From Parascedosporium putredinis (Eukaryota; Ascomycota; Sordariomycetes; Microascales; Microascaceae), in the NCBI GenBank assembly GCA_949357655.1, contig CASHTG010000003.1, positions 1,302,001-1,366,000 of the forward strand: a DNA stretch of 64,000 nt, written 5' to 3'. The first letter of the stretch is position 1; each line of letters opens with the position of its first letter. Under the pieces are notes generated by a model, which worked only from the letters and a program-made list of their open reading frames with translations, did not search any database and was not told the origin of the DNA. Shown in pieces: positions 45,402 through 57,660 of this stretch. The position numbers and the translations under genes were made by a program.

Positions 45402-47216
45402 ATGGCTCTTCATAGGCGTGAGGTTTCCCCACGCGTCAGTGGTGGTTCAGCCCGTCCTTCTGATAAGGAGAGAGCCGCCTCCCATACCGAAATCACCGAC
45501 GACCTCACAGCCGAGGATCGCACCTTCCTCGACAATTTCACCGAGGAGCAGAGGAAGAAGGTCCTCTGGAAGGTATGTAGGAGTGGAAATATATGTAAAT
45601 ACGGCGCTAACTTTCTTATCGTGTAGCTTGATATACGCCTTATTCCAATGCTCGCGACCCTCTACCTGATTGCTTTTCTCGACCGTGCTAACATTGGTAA
45701 AATGTCATTCTAATCTTTAAGCGTTCAGTTTTAAGTCATAGCTAACCTAATTGATCTTGTTTAGGAAATGCTAAGATTGAGGGCATGGCGGAAGATCTCA
45801 ACCTGACAGGCAAGGAATACAACATTGCGCTTTCTATCTTCTTCGTTCCCTATATCCTTTTCGGTATCGTATAATCTATTAGCTGGAAGTCCTATAATCG
45901 ACCCCTCAGGACTAACTTAATATGATAGAGGTGCCCAGCAACATGCTCCTGTTAAAGTTTCAGAGACCCTCGACATATCTTGGCATCCTCGTCACTACCT
46001 GGGGGTTGTTATCACCCTGACTGGCCTTGTTCAAAATTTAGGAGGATTGATTGCATGCCGCGTATTCCTTGGCATCTTTGAGTAGGCCTATCTTTACATC
46101 CGGTCGTTACTGCCGACTATTGGGCATAACTAGGAGCCTAACAGATATCCACAGGTCGGGGTTCTTCCCCGGTGCCGTATTTACCATCTCGAGATGGTAC
46201 CTTCCCCACGAAGCACAGGTCCGAATCGCCTTATTCTACTCAGCCAGCGCTATGGCGGGCGCATTCTCCGGCCTCCTAGCCTTTGCCATCGCCAAATTAG
46301 ATGGAGTCGCCGGAATCGCTGGTTGGCGATGGATCTTCATTCTCGAGGGCATCGTGTCCGTGGTAGGCGGCCTAACCACATTTTTCCTCCTCGTTGACAC
46401 GCCCGCACTTTCTAGTCGGTGGCTCTCAGAGGACGAACGAAAATACCTCGAGATTCGCCAGCTCGCTGTTCAAGGAAACACCATGCGCGTCAGAGAAGCG
46501 GAGAAATCTCGAAAGTGGCAGATATTGCGCTCCGTATTTCTCGACTGGCAACTTTACCTCCAGGCGCTCGTATATTGGTCAAACACTGTGCCCAATTACG
46601 GTATGAAATTCACGATGCCTCAAATTATCAAGAACATGGGTTATAGCAACAGCGACGCCCAACTACTTACCATTCCACCATATGTTCTCGGCGCAATTTC
46701 CGCTTACGTATCCGCCATTTTTCTGACAAGTTCAAGTGGAGGATGCCATTTATAGTAGGTGCCCAGCTACTTGTCGTCATCTCCTTTGCAATCCTATTTG
46801 CGAAGGCGGACAAGATCAAGGATAACATTGCTCTCTGCTACTTTGCCATCTTCCTCGCCAGTGTTGGCTTCTACCCCATTAATCCGGGTGGAAACGCATG
46901 GACAGTCAATAACCTAGCAGGTCCAACTAAGCGAGCTCAAGGAATAGCCTACATGATCTGTATGGGAAGCGTCGGTGGGATTATTGGCAGCTACATATAC
47001 ATTGAGGATGAAAAGCCCAAGTACCCCACGGGATTTGGCGCGTCTTTTGCATTCGCGGGACTTGGCGTAGTGGCCTGCCTTGTCCTTGAATTTCTGTTCT
47101 GGAGAATCAACAAGGCGAGAGACCAGCTTTCAGAAGAACAAGTTAGGGCTAAATATAGCCAGGAGGAGCTGGAGAAACTAGGTGATAGGTCACCACTTTT
47201 CCGCTATACGCTGTAA
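45402..47216 (+). CDS. MFS transporter, Dal5-type anion:cation symporter family, two frame breaks
   Basis: A twelve-helix plasma-membrane importer of about 518 residues. Exons are 45402-45572, 45627-45696, 45765-45863, 45929-46081 and 46155-47216. Family motifs are RLIPMLATLYLIAFLDRANIG at the first helix, FVPYILFEVPSNMLLLKF, RVFLGIFESGFFPG and GWRWIFILEGI. These place it with allantoate/nicotinate/tartrate-type carriers, which mostly move organic anions, rather than with sugar porters. The N- and C-termini are hydrophilic and cytoplasmic. The frame is one base short at 46001-46005 (G run) and at 46718-46722 (T run); repair gives IFSDKFKWRMPF and a whole number of codons. It probably brings in the substrate of the neighbouring SDR, kinase and aldolase. 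Confidence 0.85.
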
Positions 47217-47915
47217 AGATGTTTTATCACCATCGAGGGCATGATCTAAGGGTTGGAATGTTAGATATTAGATATATGTAGACTCTATCTAGCAATCTAA
47301 ATCTAATTCTATCCGCTTTACTTCTACAAGGGTGTGATGCTGATCTCTTATCTGATATCAAGATCATTTCTAGTGTAGAGGAGGACTTAGCACTGACATT
47401 AACTAATACTAAAACATGAGAGTGACTTCTATCAGGGTTACACTTTTATTAATCTACCACTCGCTTTGTGCTCGCCTATGAATATCTTGAGTCTTACCAT
47501 CCGCCCCTAACCTAGACGATAAATATAGTCGATATACTATGTAAAGTAACATTGAAGGGCTCCTCTAGTTAGTGAACTTGTAAATTCTTACTTTTTTACT
47601 TCTTACTATATCACTTCAATTATAATGCTAGTTGCAAGGCAAACTAGGAGTGTCCAGCTGTGAAGAGAGGTTTAGAACTAGAAGTCCAAATAAAAGAAGC
47701 TATTCCTATCTTGTCTTAACTAAATGAGAAGGAATAAAAGAAGAAAATAGTAAGAATTCAATTTAACCCCTTTATCGGGTGACGCCGATATACATCTTCG
47801 TTTGCCATCATGTCCAAGGCTCAGGCCACTACATCTATGGTCCAAAACCTTGGCCTCTTACCTATATCAGTTCTGGCCGGTGGTAATTGTCTTGAGGCCC
47901 CGCCGAGAGAACTAT
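47217..47915. other. Convergent intergenic region, AT-rich
   Basis: Between the 3' ends of the transporter and subtilisin genes. Strongly AT-rich with no credible frame. Confidence 0.5.
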
Positions 47916-49305
47916 TTAAGAGGCGGAGGGGTTGCCGTTAAAGGCGAGGTAGTTGACAGTACCGCTAGGAATGCTGGTGAGGACGTTCTTATTAGAGGTG
48001 CTAGCGATGTAAGAGCAGAGCTCAGCAGGAGTCTTCTTGCCGAGGAAGGCAAGTAGGTAGGCACCGAGACCAGCGATATGGGGAGAAGCCATGGAAGTGC
48101 CGGAAATAGTGTTCTGAAATAGTAGGTGGTTAGTATCGGAATTCTGAAGGAAAAGGGAGGTGCATGGCTTACGGTAGCGCTAGTGCCGCCAATCCAAGTG
48201 GAGAGAATGGAAGTACCAGGCGCGAAGATGTCGACGACAGAACCGTAGTTAGAAAAGCTAGAGCGTACATCGCCAGATGTGGTAGCGCCCACAGTGCAGA
48301 CAGTGGGCTCGGAAGCAGGGGAGTAGTTGGCGGCGTTCGCGTTGTCATTACCGGCAGCGACGGCGAGGAACACGCCAGCGTTGACAAGAGCAGCCGCAGC
48401 ACTGTTAACAGCAGTAGATTTGCTGCCGCCGAGGGACATGTTGGCAACAGCACCACTAGGGCATGAGCGTGTCTTGGAATCGGTAGCGACAAAGTTGATT
48501 CCGGCAATGACGCCCGAGTTAGTGCCCGAGCCGTTAGCGTCAAGGACCTTGACGGCGTAGAGCTTAGTCTTCTTGGCGACACCATACGTAGCACCGCCGA
48601 TAGTGCCGGCTACATGGGTGCCATGTCCGTTCCCATCGGTATTGCTGCTGTCAGCGTAGTTGGCGAGGAACGTGGCACGACCCTCAAATTGCTATGTCCC
48701 ATTTGTTAGCCGCGGTCCTCGCGCTATCGTTGCTGTAGGCCACTCTGAAAGGAGAGAACACACCGAGTGAGACGTGTAGATACCAGTATCGATGACATAA
48801 GCGCATGTACCCTCACCAGCGGAGCTGTCGTAAGTGTAGGTCGTCTTGCCGGCAGTCTTCTGGGAGAGACGGGCCAGACCCCAAGGAGCGCTAGTCTGGG
48901 AGGTGTAGGCGTTGATGGTCACAATCGCATCTTGCTCAATGTAGTCAACCTATATGTAGATGGAAGTTAGCCCATGACCCAATCCACAGAATATGGTATA
49001 CCGCGCGCATGAAAGCCTACCGTCGGATCATCCTGAAGGGTGGCAAGGGTCTCGTCGTCGAGCTCAGCGGCGAAGCCCTTGAAGCCTTCGGCGTTATAGA
49101 CATGCTCAGGGTCGACGGTGAGAGCGCCAAGGCTGCTCTGAATGGTAAACTCCCCATCATCCTCTTTCAAGACGACAATGTACTTGTTAGGGATTGCCTC
49201 GCCGTCACGGGGACGGAGGACAGGCGCAGGCTGCTCCCTTCGGCGGAGGGTGGAGGGCCTTGCAAACGCGAGGGGAAGTGCAACGAGGAAGAGAGAGAGC
49301 TTCAT
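47916..49305 (-). CDS. Secreted subtilisin-like serine protease (S8, proteinase K type)
   Basis: Intact gene of 395 residues. Exons are 49305-49021, 48949-48764, 48691-48173 and 48113-47916, totalling exactly 396 codons. Order: signal peptide MKLSLFLVALPLAFA, inhibitor I9 propeptide (NKYIVVLKEDD..FKGFAAEL), then the catalytic domain. The triad is visible: Asp in AYVIDTGIY, His in GNGHGTHVAGT, Ser in SGTSMASPHIAG; the oxyanion Asn is in AAGNDNANA. The catalytic Ser exon follows intron 48172-48114. This is the alkaline protease/proteinase K group used for external protein digestion. A minus-strand TATAAATA at 49461-49454 marks the promoter. Confidence 0.92.
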
Positions 49306-49453
49306 CTTGGATAAATCGTGAATTTTTCAAATAACGGACTCAAGAGTTTTAGATCAAAGTAGGAGCTAGGACCAGTTGGCTTCGAACTACAGTTGAGGCA
49401 GAGAGGCTTGATCTAAAAGGTAAGTACGGATTATAAGGGAGAACTACTCATTA

Positions 49454-49461
49454 TTTATACC
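49454..49461 (-). promoter_or_regulatory. TATA box of the subtilisin gene
   Basis: TATAAATA on the minus strand, 149 bases upstream of the ATG at 49305. Confidence 0.5.
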
Positions 49462-52400
49462 TCAAATCCTATCATGATTTACGTCGTTATCACCTTTGTC
49501 AGAGGAGGGGATGGCGACTTATCGGCGTGGACTTCCCCTCAGGGAAGTTGGGTACGGCCTTATGGTGACCCTTCGGTGAGCGCTTATTTTGCCGCGCGCC
49601 CGGAGCAAACGAGCCATCTAGCTGACGTTGTATGTCCATGAGTCTTCCCGGTCCACTAGGGAAGGTCGAGAGAGAACTTCCAGATCAGGCGTGCCCCGAA
49701 TCCCGTGCATAGCGAACTGGATTGCGAATCAGGCTCACGATGCGTTGGATGAGATGAGGCTAGTGACTTCCCAGGTGCTGTGTCTGAGGGGCAAGGAGGA
49801 AGACAACTTCGCCGACGATCAGTGTCACATCGAGATTCCCGCTTTCGTTAGGAGGTATTGGCGCGACCACGTACTACCATTTTTGCACCATGCACCGAAG
49901 ATCACTGGCGGAAGCAACCCAACTTCTACGCTGTGATCGCGCCAGCCACAGATGGCTATGGGTGAGGTTGTGAGAGATGAGGGAGTGGGAAGAGGGGAGA
50001 GGATCCGTGACGACCAAAAAGAACCACCGCCGAGCAAAAGGACAAACCAGCAGACCACCATCCGCAGCATGGCGGGGTGATGGCACGCTACTCTGCTTTG
50101 GCACGAGTTGGTATTGACTTTCTTGACCAAGTGCACGCGCACTGAATGTGTTATCTACAAAGGTTCTGTCCTGTCCTATCTCGTCATGCCATCTCGAAAA
50201 AGAAGGTATAAATGGCAGCACTTGAATCTTGGAGAAAGTTCCCATGCCCTGCGTGATCCGCCTTCCGTTTTTGGACTCAAAGCCAGGCGCAACGCAGACA
50301 TGTGTAAGAAACCCTGGTCACGGCCAAACTCTGACTGGTGCAACCAAGTTTTCTGCATGCCTCATTCCGGCAGTGCATCCCGACGCCCCCGCTCGGCCCC
50401 GCCAATTTTGTGTGGATGGGAAAGGCCCGGTAAAGTGGGGGTCGAGATTTGTGAGAGGTGTGGCTTGAAGTAGCTTGGCGGCCAAGATGGCACGTGAACT
50501 ACAAGACACTACTTCCGCTGTGGCGTCAAGAACTTTTGACGTCTCACTGTTGAGAGATGTGCCCTTTCCCCCACCTTATGGCCACCTCAACTCGCGACGA
50601 TGCACCTGAGTCTAAGATGAGATATATGACACGGACATAGATTTATAACCCTTTCTTAGACTTTGCTACTTGGTTCCCACTCTAGGATCTTCAGTAACTA
50701 TGCGAAGCGTAGAAGGCCTCCCCTGCATTGATACTCCTCAAATCAAGCTCTTAGGCCACACGCCCATCCATCAGGCCGAGATTGACAGTGCCAGAAACCA
50801 GACAATCTATCGCATGACAAACTATAAAAACCGAGGCACGATATAGCCAATATACAGCACACCTTCCAGGTGTCTCGTTGAAGTAGAACGATTATTATTA
50901 ACTATATATAAGGATATCGTGTGAGGGAGATCTAGTGAAGAGCTATCTCTAGAGGCTAGAAAATAACAAGTAAGTGAGAGAATTGAAATCAACAGTAGTT
51001 ATATAGCTGGGATGCACCTATCTTCATACTCTCTGATGAGATTACGTCGATCTACGTAGAGTGCTGTTTCTTTTAAAAATAAAAGGAATAGAGGGACAAG
51101 TATTAAAGATCATCTAGATCAAACAAGATAGTGCTAGGCTATAATTCTTAGTCTAGATAGTTTTTAGGGGGCATGTTTCTTTACTTTGCGGAGTAGTAAC
51201 CTATTTATCATGTTTTATTCCCTCTGCCTAATGGGGCGCCTGGTTAACACACCGAGGCCCCCTCTCAGTTTCGCATAGCACCCTATGAGACTCTAATTAG
51301 CAAGTTTGAACTGTTTAAAGAGGAAAATATTCTATAAGCATAACCTACTATATCTAACGCTATATGTTTAAAAGGTGGGCAGGATATGCGAACTTGAAGA
51401 CTTAAGTGGGATCTATAGTTCGATAATAATAGATGCTGAGCTCACTTACCTCTATTATAGATCGGAATCAAGACCAACTTCTAGTGGCGTTTTAAATCTG
51501 TCTATCTTAATCAGGGTCGGGTTTTAGAATATATATTATAGAGGTCGTGAAGCGACTTAAAACCCGCACTATTAAATGTAATTATCAGGCCTTTTCAGAC
51601 GGATAACGAGTAGCTTATGAGATTATACCGTAATATCTTCTTCGGTAACCTAGATCGACAGTTCCTCTTCGAGAGAACTCGTAGTAGGAAGTGTTAGAGA
51701 TTTAAACCCAGATACCACGTACCCCTTATATTGAAGATATGTAGTCATGTGTGGGTTCCAGCGGGTGGCGGTAGATTACATCAGGACTAGGCTCCATGGC
51801 CCCTTTCAGATTTCTGTGAACAAGGCCAAGTCTTGGAGAAATAATAGGGATCGCACATTCATGTTTGTCCCGGGCACTGAGCTCCGCCATTTTAGAGAAC
51901 GTGTACGGTGTCGTCGCATGAGGAGTTCACCTCTCGCTCACCAAGATCAGACGCCATGAAATGAAGAGGTTTATTGACGTCCCCAACAATATCGTTAGGC
52001 TCTATTTGAACCAGCATCTCACGATCTGCATTCTGCTTCATTTTGGGATATGCGCATATAGGAATGCGTCCTAAATTAGCAAAAGCCCAAGTTTCCAGGC
52101 CATAGATTCATGGACAAGATTTCATTGTTGTCATGATAGACCTACTGACGGATGTTTAGTAGTGGGAGCTGTCGGCCATTCGCGTGAGATGGGAAGAACC
52201 CACGCGTTAGCTTGAATCGCCAGCAAAGCTGATCAGCATTCGACTCCTATGTCCTCACCCTTTGCTATGGGGAAAGCCGCAGCATATCCCAAAAATAACA
52301 AGTTTAGGATTTCATCCGACATTAGACCTATTTCCGTACTGGGCAACTCACTTACCTCTTGAGTCACTGTCTCATCATCCGCGACGAAATTTGATAAAAG

Positions 52401-53562
52401 TCTACCCCCGAGCAAAGAACAGCAGGACCGGGAGAAGCTAGCTACCATACGCTTAGGTTTTTGAGGGTGTGTAACTTGGGCATGACAGGGCAAGAGTTGG
52501 TCCCTTTGATGAGCATTGAATAAGGGAGAGATCGGAGCTGGTTGTGCTGCGTCTGGGACATCAGTGTAATCCGACTCGGCATATTTGGTTCCCTCTTAGC
52601 AGACAGCGGCTTACGCTACTCCTACTTCGACGATGACGCAAGTGTATAAATTCCTTACAACCTTAATGATCCGCGCGCAATCTAGAATTGCATGGTTGAC
52701 TTCGTTTTATACATCGACTATTTAGAGAACGCGGCCCAATAACTCACACAACTTGTAACAGCGAGTGGTCAAGAGGAGCCGCGGTCTGATAAACTAATAT
52801 CAGGAACCATAGAACAGGGAATACAAGTCGAGAGTACGAGGTAAGAGACCAAGCAAGCCACCAAAAGCAGAGCGTCGCTGTTCTGTAATATAGTAGCTAT
52901 CAATTTAGAAGGAGGACGTAACTCGGGGCACTACACTTTGAAGTAAGAGCTTCTGAGAACAACATGGTCGTATTATATTATTCCGTGTGTTTACTTACGA
53001 CGCTGCTATCTCGAGACTAGAACATGAACGCAGCAGTGGCGTATGTAAGACGCACTAGATGGGACATGAGGTGATGCGGTGTAAGCTGCGCAGCCTAAAC
53101 CAGGCGGTCATCATTTATTCATGTTAAAGGACCCTTTATACGTGTTATACATACGGCGTAGCATTTACTTCGAGGATATGTAGGTTATGTGAAGATTCTG
53201 ATGGAAAGTATCACGGTCTAGCCTGTAAGCAAGCGGTTGTCTTGCCAAGCGGCTACGTCAGCTCCCGTCAAGCTCGCTACTTCTCGATGGTGACACGACC
53301 TGACCGCTGGCTCACACGTGTGGTAGTGACGGACCAGTCCCGGGGTTAGAGGCGTCGTGGCTAGGCGAGCTGCGCCGTTGATCCCCCTGGATAGTACAGT
53401 ATAGCATGACTCTTAGCTTGATTGGCGTATGCGGTGAAAGGATCAGCAAAGCAAACCAGCCTCGTCTAAAACATATACGTCAGACGGAGCGATATTGACC
53501 CTCGTTATATTAGGACAGGGCGCTCAAGTGAAGGAGGGCTAAGTGCCGCCGAGCGCCGCGAC
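49462..53562. other. Gene-poor region, partly AT-rich
   Basis: Four kilobases without a supportable gene. From about 50640 to 51720 the sequence is dense in TA steps and stop codons in all frames, as expected of a repeat decayed by C-to-T mutation, but no terminal repeats, target-site duplications or transposase/reverse-transcriptase motifs could be recognised by eye. The flanks (49600-50500 and 51740-52500) have normal composition and only short frames. Confidence 0.4.
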
Positions 53563-53570
53563 TATAAAAA
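53563..53570 (+). promoter_or_regulatory. TATA box upstream of a small secreted ORF
   Basis: TATAAAAA, 174 bases upstream of the ATG at 53744. Confidence 0.4.
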
Positions 53571-53743
53571 TGAATTACCCCGTCATTAACTCTCTCCACG
53601 ACAACTTTTAAGTAGGGTAAACCTATACACCCAGGATTCTCAGAAACGTTCTCTTATAACAGCACTTGAGGTTAATTGAAGCCAATATCCTGCCCCTCCA
53701 ACGTATCTATACTAATCTAACTCGTATCAGAAAGCGGCTCACT

Positions 53744-53905
53744 ATGTATTTCCCTGCAATTTCATTTTTAATTGTTTTCGCCTTCGGGGCTACTCAACCC
53801 AGCCTCAGAGAATTCGGCAAACTTCTTGCCCCAGTTACAGCCAGAGGTGTCCATCGAGAGACGCCTGCAAACCCTCTCCTCATGAAGCGCGATATAGGAG
53901 TCTAG
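53744..53905 (+). CDS. Possible small secreted peptide with a KR site
   Basis: A 53-codon frame starting MYFPAISFLIVFAFGATQ, a convincing signal peptide, followed by a basic segment and ending LLMKRDIGV. The KR four residues from the end would be a kexin site, but the released tail DIGV is very short, so the stop may reflect an unrecognised intron near 53896. A TATA box at 53563 supports transcription. The frame also opens upstream to 53666; the later ATG is preferred because it places the hydrophobic stretch at the N-terminus. No family recognised. Confidence 0.35.
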   Translation: MYFPAISFLIVFAFGATQPSLREFGKLLAPVTARGVHRETPANPLLMKRDIGV

Positions 53906-54042
53906 CATTTGGAAATGGGAAACTGAAAATTCGTGGCGTCCGCGCTAATGCTTCTATATAGTTGTGAACAATGTCTGACAGGTTTATATCCTCAAGTGCT
54001 ATAAGTATCCTCGACTCTTTCTTATGTTAATGAGTGAGGTAG

Positions 54043-55361
54043 CTAATTATTAAACTGCTTATCGTAATCTATCAATGTGAACCGATATTTGACGTCGTTC
54101 TTATGCACACGTTCCACTAAATGCAAAAGTTAGTTTCACCCTCTAGAACCGAGGAGCACTGCCACTTACAAGCCTTGCCACAGCCCTCTTCACTGACGGG
54201 AATCGTCTCGACCCAGCTTTTGATTCCCTTTTCTACTGCCAGCCTTAGCATATCTAATGTCTCCTCCCTACTACCCAGGTGGCTACTTCCAATGAAGCAG
54301 CCATTTCCGAGCAAGCTCTGGGGCTTCACCTTCCAACCTTCCCCTTCCGGAAGCCCAACAGCAACGAATTTGCCGTGCACGCGGAGAAGGGAGAGATATG
54401 GACTGAGATCGAAGCCTTCGTCGCCGCTGGCGGTAGAGAGAATCACATCGAAGGTCATCTGGTGGGGCTTGTTCCAATCGTCAACGCGGGTTTCAAGGAA
54501 GCCATCAGCGCCCATGGCAAGCGCGTCTGCCTTCTTGCCGTCCGTGCGGGAGATAGCCCAGGTCTCAGCGCCGAGTGCCTTGCTAAAGAGAATACCGAAA
54601 TGACCAATCCCGCCACTAGACACAATAAATAGCTTATTAGCTTGTGGGCAAGGTTGAATGGTGGAAGGGCCCGACACTTACATTCCTACAATGCCTACCT
54701 TCCTTCCAGGGCCGACACCATTGCGAACGAGAGGAGAGTACGCCGTTAGACCAGCACAGAGCATGGGCGCCGCGAGTTCTGTGTCGAGGCCATCTGGAAT
54801 TGAAAGGTAAAATGCTCGTGTGCGCGAATATGAGAGGAGTAGCCGCCCTGGGAGAGGGTGCCATCGGGGTACGTCGCGCCATATGTGTCGAGCTGGTGCT
54901 TGCAGTAGGTTTCATTACCCTCCTTGCAAATAGCGCAGTCGAGGCAGGCATAGATCTGAGCGCCAACCCCAACACGGTCTCCGACCTTGACCGTGGTGAC
55001 TTTCGGCCCGACGCGAACAGCCTCGCCGATTATTTCTAGTTTGGCATCCCCGTTAGCAGACAACGCGATAATTTTTATATTCCCGCAATCTTACCATGGC
55101 CAGGTACGATAGGCCAATTCTTATTACCCCATCCTCCAGTAACCGTATGAACATCTGAGCCGCACACTCCGCAGGCGGTGATTTTGACGTCGATATCATA
55201 GTCGCTAAAGGGCTTCGGTTTGAACTAGATTCAATGTCAGAACGACACGGCCACAATATACTTTCCCGGGGACTCGGATAAATACTTGCCTCAAATCTCT
55301 TAGGTTGATTCCACTTATCAGCCGAATGGACAGCGAAGCCTTCAAAGGTGTCCGGATACAT
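54043..55361 (-). CDS. NADP-dependent zinc alcohol dehydrogenase (Adh6/CAD type), one frame break
   Basis: Medium-chain dehydrogenase of about 358 residues reducing aldehydes or oxidising alcohols. Exons are 55361-55290, 55224-55095, 55035-54682, 54615-54170 and 54116-54043. It starts MYPDTFEGFAVHSADKWNQP, the typical fungal Adh6-like beginning. Catalytic zinc ligands are in CGVCGSDVH and GHE (split by an intron); the structural zinc loop is CLDCAICKEGNETYC; the cofactor fold starts GIGGIGHFG. The first intron (55289-55225) has a GC donor, GCAAGT. The frame is one base short at 54803-54805, where repair gives HFTFSIPDGLDTELAAPML and a whole number of codons. It sits with a reductase, sugar transporter, regulator and acid-sugar dehydratase. 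Confidence 0.88.
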
Positions 55362-56452
55362 CGTGTAAATAAAGGTCTGAGTACGCTCGACTTTGGGAAA
55401 CCAAGACTACCGGGATGCTTTGGTTAAAGCTCGACCTTATACGACCGCGGGTTTCTACTCGAGGAGGGGCAGCAGCGGCCGACTAATAGTAACAAGAAAT
55501 TTCCCCGAAACATCTAAAGCTCTGTTCAAGCTCCCCTCATGAGGGGCAACGTGGATAGACCTAGCGGGCCGCCTACCCCCGTGGTGAGACGCTAGGCTTT
55601 GCTCGCATTTCGTAAATGAAAGCAGGCAGGTGATGCGGTATGAAGAGGTCAAGTAATAGATCCGTACACATTACAGCCATGGTTAATAGGGCTCACTTCA
55701 TGGACTAGAGGTACGCTAGGTCGCTAGGTCTGTTTCGCAAACTAGCTATACAGGGAAACTCTAAGAAAAGGGGAAAAACTCAGCATGATCGCTTTCCCCT
55801 CAATCATTAGCAAGCGAGTTAGTTATCATTACGGATTATAGAACTCATAATCTAGTATGCTCCGGTAGGACTACTCCACCCCCTCCTCCCCATGCCATGT
55901 CCCCCAATTCCGCTTATGCCGCTAATAGCTACTGAGTGCCGGTCAGTCGCACTAGAGCTTGCTAACGAAATATTGAAATCGGATGTTAGTATAGTGCCGA
56001 CTATCCCCGTAAGCCCTTAGTTTGTCCTTTCCACCACTGCAGCCACTTCCCCGTCGGCAGTTCCACCCCATACATAAGGAAGAATATCTAAAGCATGATA
56101 GGGACTCGCTTCAACTTGCATTAATTTGTTTCTGCTTTGCGACGAAGACTTGCAGCAGTGCTAATGAAGGTAGTAGAGGTTTACCTGATGTCGGGTGTGT
56201 TTGTTCCTGGAAAAATGGGGAACAAACCCGAATTCATCGGCCATTTTCGGTGATAAATCACGAGCAGTGACCATAGCACGGTTAACAAGCCCCGGTCGCG
56301 ATATTGCTGTGAGAAGTGCTTATCTACCTAAGTTTTCCTTTCATCCCTCCCTCTTTTTACGATGTACAATGTCTACATGTAGATGATGTATTCGCCGGGG
56401 CGGGAGCAATAGCCTCGCGGTGTAGTATTAAGCTCTCTACCTACGTGGGTCA
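55362..56452. other. Intergenic, no gene seen
   Basis: Upstream of the dehydrogenase and downstream of the reductase. Short frames only. Confidence 0.4.
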
Positions 56453-57660
56453 CTATTTCATCGGACCCTTAATCTTATCATTTGTTTCCATCGCTAAGGT
56501 CTGCGAGATTAGATCAGTCACAGTATCTTGGAATGTGTGAAGCTCAAGACCGAGTTCCTCGGCTACTGTCTCCCCATCAAGACCATACGACTCATCAATC
56601 ACCTGGCTATCAGCCTCCACTTTTCCCTTTAAGCTTTCGAAACGGTCTAACATAATTTGTGCGGCTTTTGCGTATGAGAACCTCTCAGGTGATGCAGGGA
56701 CATACCTCCTTCCACCAGCCTCAGGCCTGATCAAAGCTTCAACGTGGGCCTTCGCCAAATCTCTAACGTCAATCCAAAACGGAACACGAGAGACCGGCAG
56801 GGGCTTGTTTCCCTTGGCGATGCTCCAAAGAGTAGCACTGGACTCGTTCAGCTCATCAACGCTGTTTATTGGGTGCACAATGGGACCGAAAGTCATAGGT
56901 GGACAAAGTGTGACAAGGTCAAAAAAGGCTTTTTTCCTTAACAAAGGTCCAAGCTTCGAGCTCAGCAAACTTCTTCGAACCTCGATATGCGATAAAGGCA
57001 GGGGCGGAGTTGTCAATAGACTCCTCATAGGTTATAGGATTCCAGTCATCGCCGGTGTAAGTGAAAAAGGGTGGCGCGTTGCGGCTAGCATTTAGCACGG
57101 ATGCAAACGAAGATGTGATGACGATGCGCCTGATATCCGGATGAGCTGCGGCGGCCTCAAGAAGCGCTCGCACACCACGAATGGCCGGGAGAACCAGTTC
57201 TTTTTCGTTATCAGTAGCAGCATAGTTTAGCGGCTATACGACACGGGGGATGTTAATACATTGGCGCCCTCTTAAAACCCAAATGGGAAGCTGGCAACTC
57301 GCAACGGGCACGTACGCTCGCAGTATGTATTATAGCCCCAACACCCTCGACTGCCTTCGTGAAATCCGCAGACCTCTCAAAGTCGGCGATTTGTACAAAT
57401 TCGAGTTGACTTTTATACTTGGGCCTTGTATCGATCATAGCCTCACCTTTGGCTAGCGACCGCGTGGTACCTCTGACTTTCATCCCGCGGGAGAGGAGAT
57501 TGTCGACAATATGGGCGCCGATAAAACCGGTAGCACCGGTAACAAGGATAGGTTTGCTATTAAGATTTAGTATTCGTCTCTATATGGAACCCCTTATACA
57601 GGTTATATTAGGCAGACCAAGTGCTTGGTGAATGAATGTTACATACGACGCGGTCATCAT
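56453..57660 (-). CDS. NAD(P)H-dependent reductase, extended SDR (Gre2/dihydroflavonol reductase-like)
   Basis: About 344 residues. Exons are 57660-57647 (14 nt), 57556-57316 and 57233-56453. The first exon encodes only MMTA plus part of Ser; the spliced start reads SKPILVTGATGFIGAHIV, the NAD(P)-binding loop. Catalytic residues are Ser in ITSSFASV and the YxxxK pair in AYRGSKKFAELEAW. LVTLCPPMTFGP and PFWIDVRDLAKAHVEAL are typical of the family that reduces aldehydes and ketones such as methylglyoxal and lactaldehyde. The A run on the minus strand at 56935-56930 is one base too long; removing it gives KEKAFFDLVTL and a whole number of codons. This is one of the rare extra-base errors here. 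Confidence 0.85.
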
